Source: Candidatus Poribacteria bacterium
Lineage (GTDB): Bacteria; Poribacteria; WGA-4E; WGA-3G
DNA length: 5,883 bases
Assembly: GCA_028818995.1 (NCBI GenBank)
Contig: JAPPMR010000255.1
Span: 6,667 to 12,549, forward strand
Reading direction: 5' to 3'
This document shows positions 5,834-5,883 of this stretch, piece by piece; positions within the stretch are counted from its first letter, which is position 1, and each line of letters begins with the position of its first letter. The translations under genes and the position numbers were made by a program. The notes beneath the pieces were generated by a model that saw only the letters and a program-made list of their open reading frames with translations, was not told the origin of the DNA and ran no database searches.

Positions 5834-5883
5834 TGCCCGGTCGTCTAATGGTAGGACGCATGGCTCTGGACCATGTAGTGAAG
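5834..5883 (+). tRNA. tRNA-Gln (anticodon CUG), 3' end cut by window
   Basis: The first 50 bases of a glutamine tRNA reading CAG codons. Visible parts are the 5' acceptor strand TGCCCGG (5834-5840), U8 and C9, a D stem GTCT/GGAC (5843-5846 and 5854-5857) with a conserved GG in the loop, and an anticodon stem CATGG/CCATG (5859-5863 and 5871-5875). The seven-base loop is CTCTGGA with anticodon CTG at 5866-5868. The variable region TAGTG follows, then the first bases of the T stem. U at position 1 and C at position 9 are also seen in E. coli tRNA-Gln. The T arm, the 3' acceptor strand (expected CCGGGCA) and any CCA lie beyond the window. The gene is truncated only by the window edge. Confidence 0.92.

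Overview
The window holds the distal membrane-arm genes of a bacterial respiratory complex I (NDH-1, NADH:quinone oxidoreductase) in the order nuoK-nuoL-nuoM-nuoN, all on the + strand. They are followed immediately by a tRNA-Gln(CUG) gene that the window end cuts. All four proteins look intact. The conserved membrane glutamates and lysines of the proton channels are present at positions matching the E. coli family. The sequence suggests a Gram-negative-type aerobic or respiring bacterium of intermediate GC with strong Shine-Dalgarno usage. A Poribacteria-like or other uncultivated, metagenome-derived lineage is possible, but this is a low-confidence impression and no marker in the window settles it.

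Layout. Positions 1-111 are low-complexity pyrimidine sequence: T runs, then C runs ending in C18. This reads like a contig edge or sequencing/assembly artefact. Positions 111-171 hold two adjacent imperfect hairpins that resemble a dispersed intergenic palindrome. nuoK (185-493), nuoL (498-2696), nuoM (2746-4272) and nuoN (4282-5778) then follow with gaps of 4, 49 and 9 bases, so they are almost certainly one transcription unit. nuoJ, the usual gene just before nuoK, is not visible in the 184 bases upstream. Only 11 bases after the nuoN stop, a near-ideal sigma-70 promoter (TTGACA, 17-base spacer, TATACT) drives the tRNA gene. No terminator lies between nuoN and the tRNA.

How the genes work together. 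NuoL, NuoM and NuoN are three homologous antiporter-like subunits, each expected to translocate protons. NuoK carries the two-glutamate link of the E-channel next to them, coupling quinone reduction elsewhere in the complex to pumping. NuoL's C-terminal lateral helix runs along NuoM and NuoN.

The window is mostly an ordinary conserved locus and I see no new system in it. The points worth a second look are in NuoL, which is about 120 residues longer than the E. coli protein. It has a His/acid-rich insertion after the conserved HAFFKALLFLG helix, a second His/acid-rich loop before the lateral helix, and a tandemly repeated 27-residue module within the lateral helix. The abnormal sequence in front of nuoK is the other point of interest.
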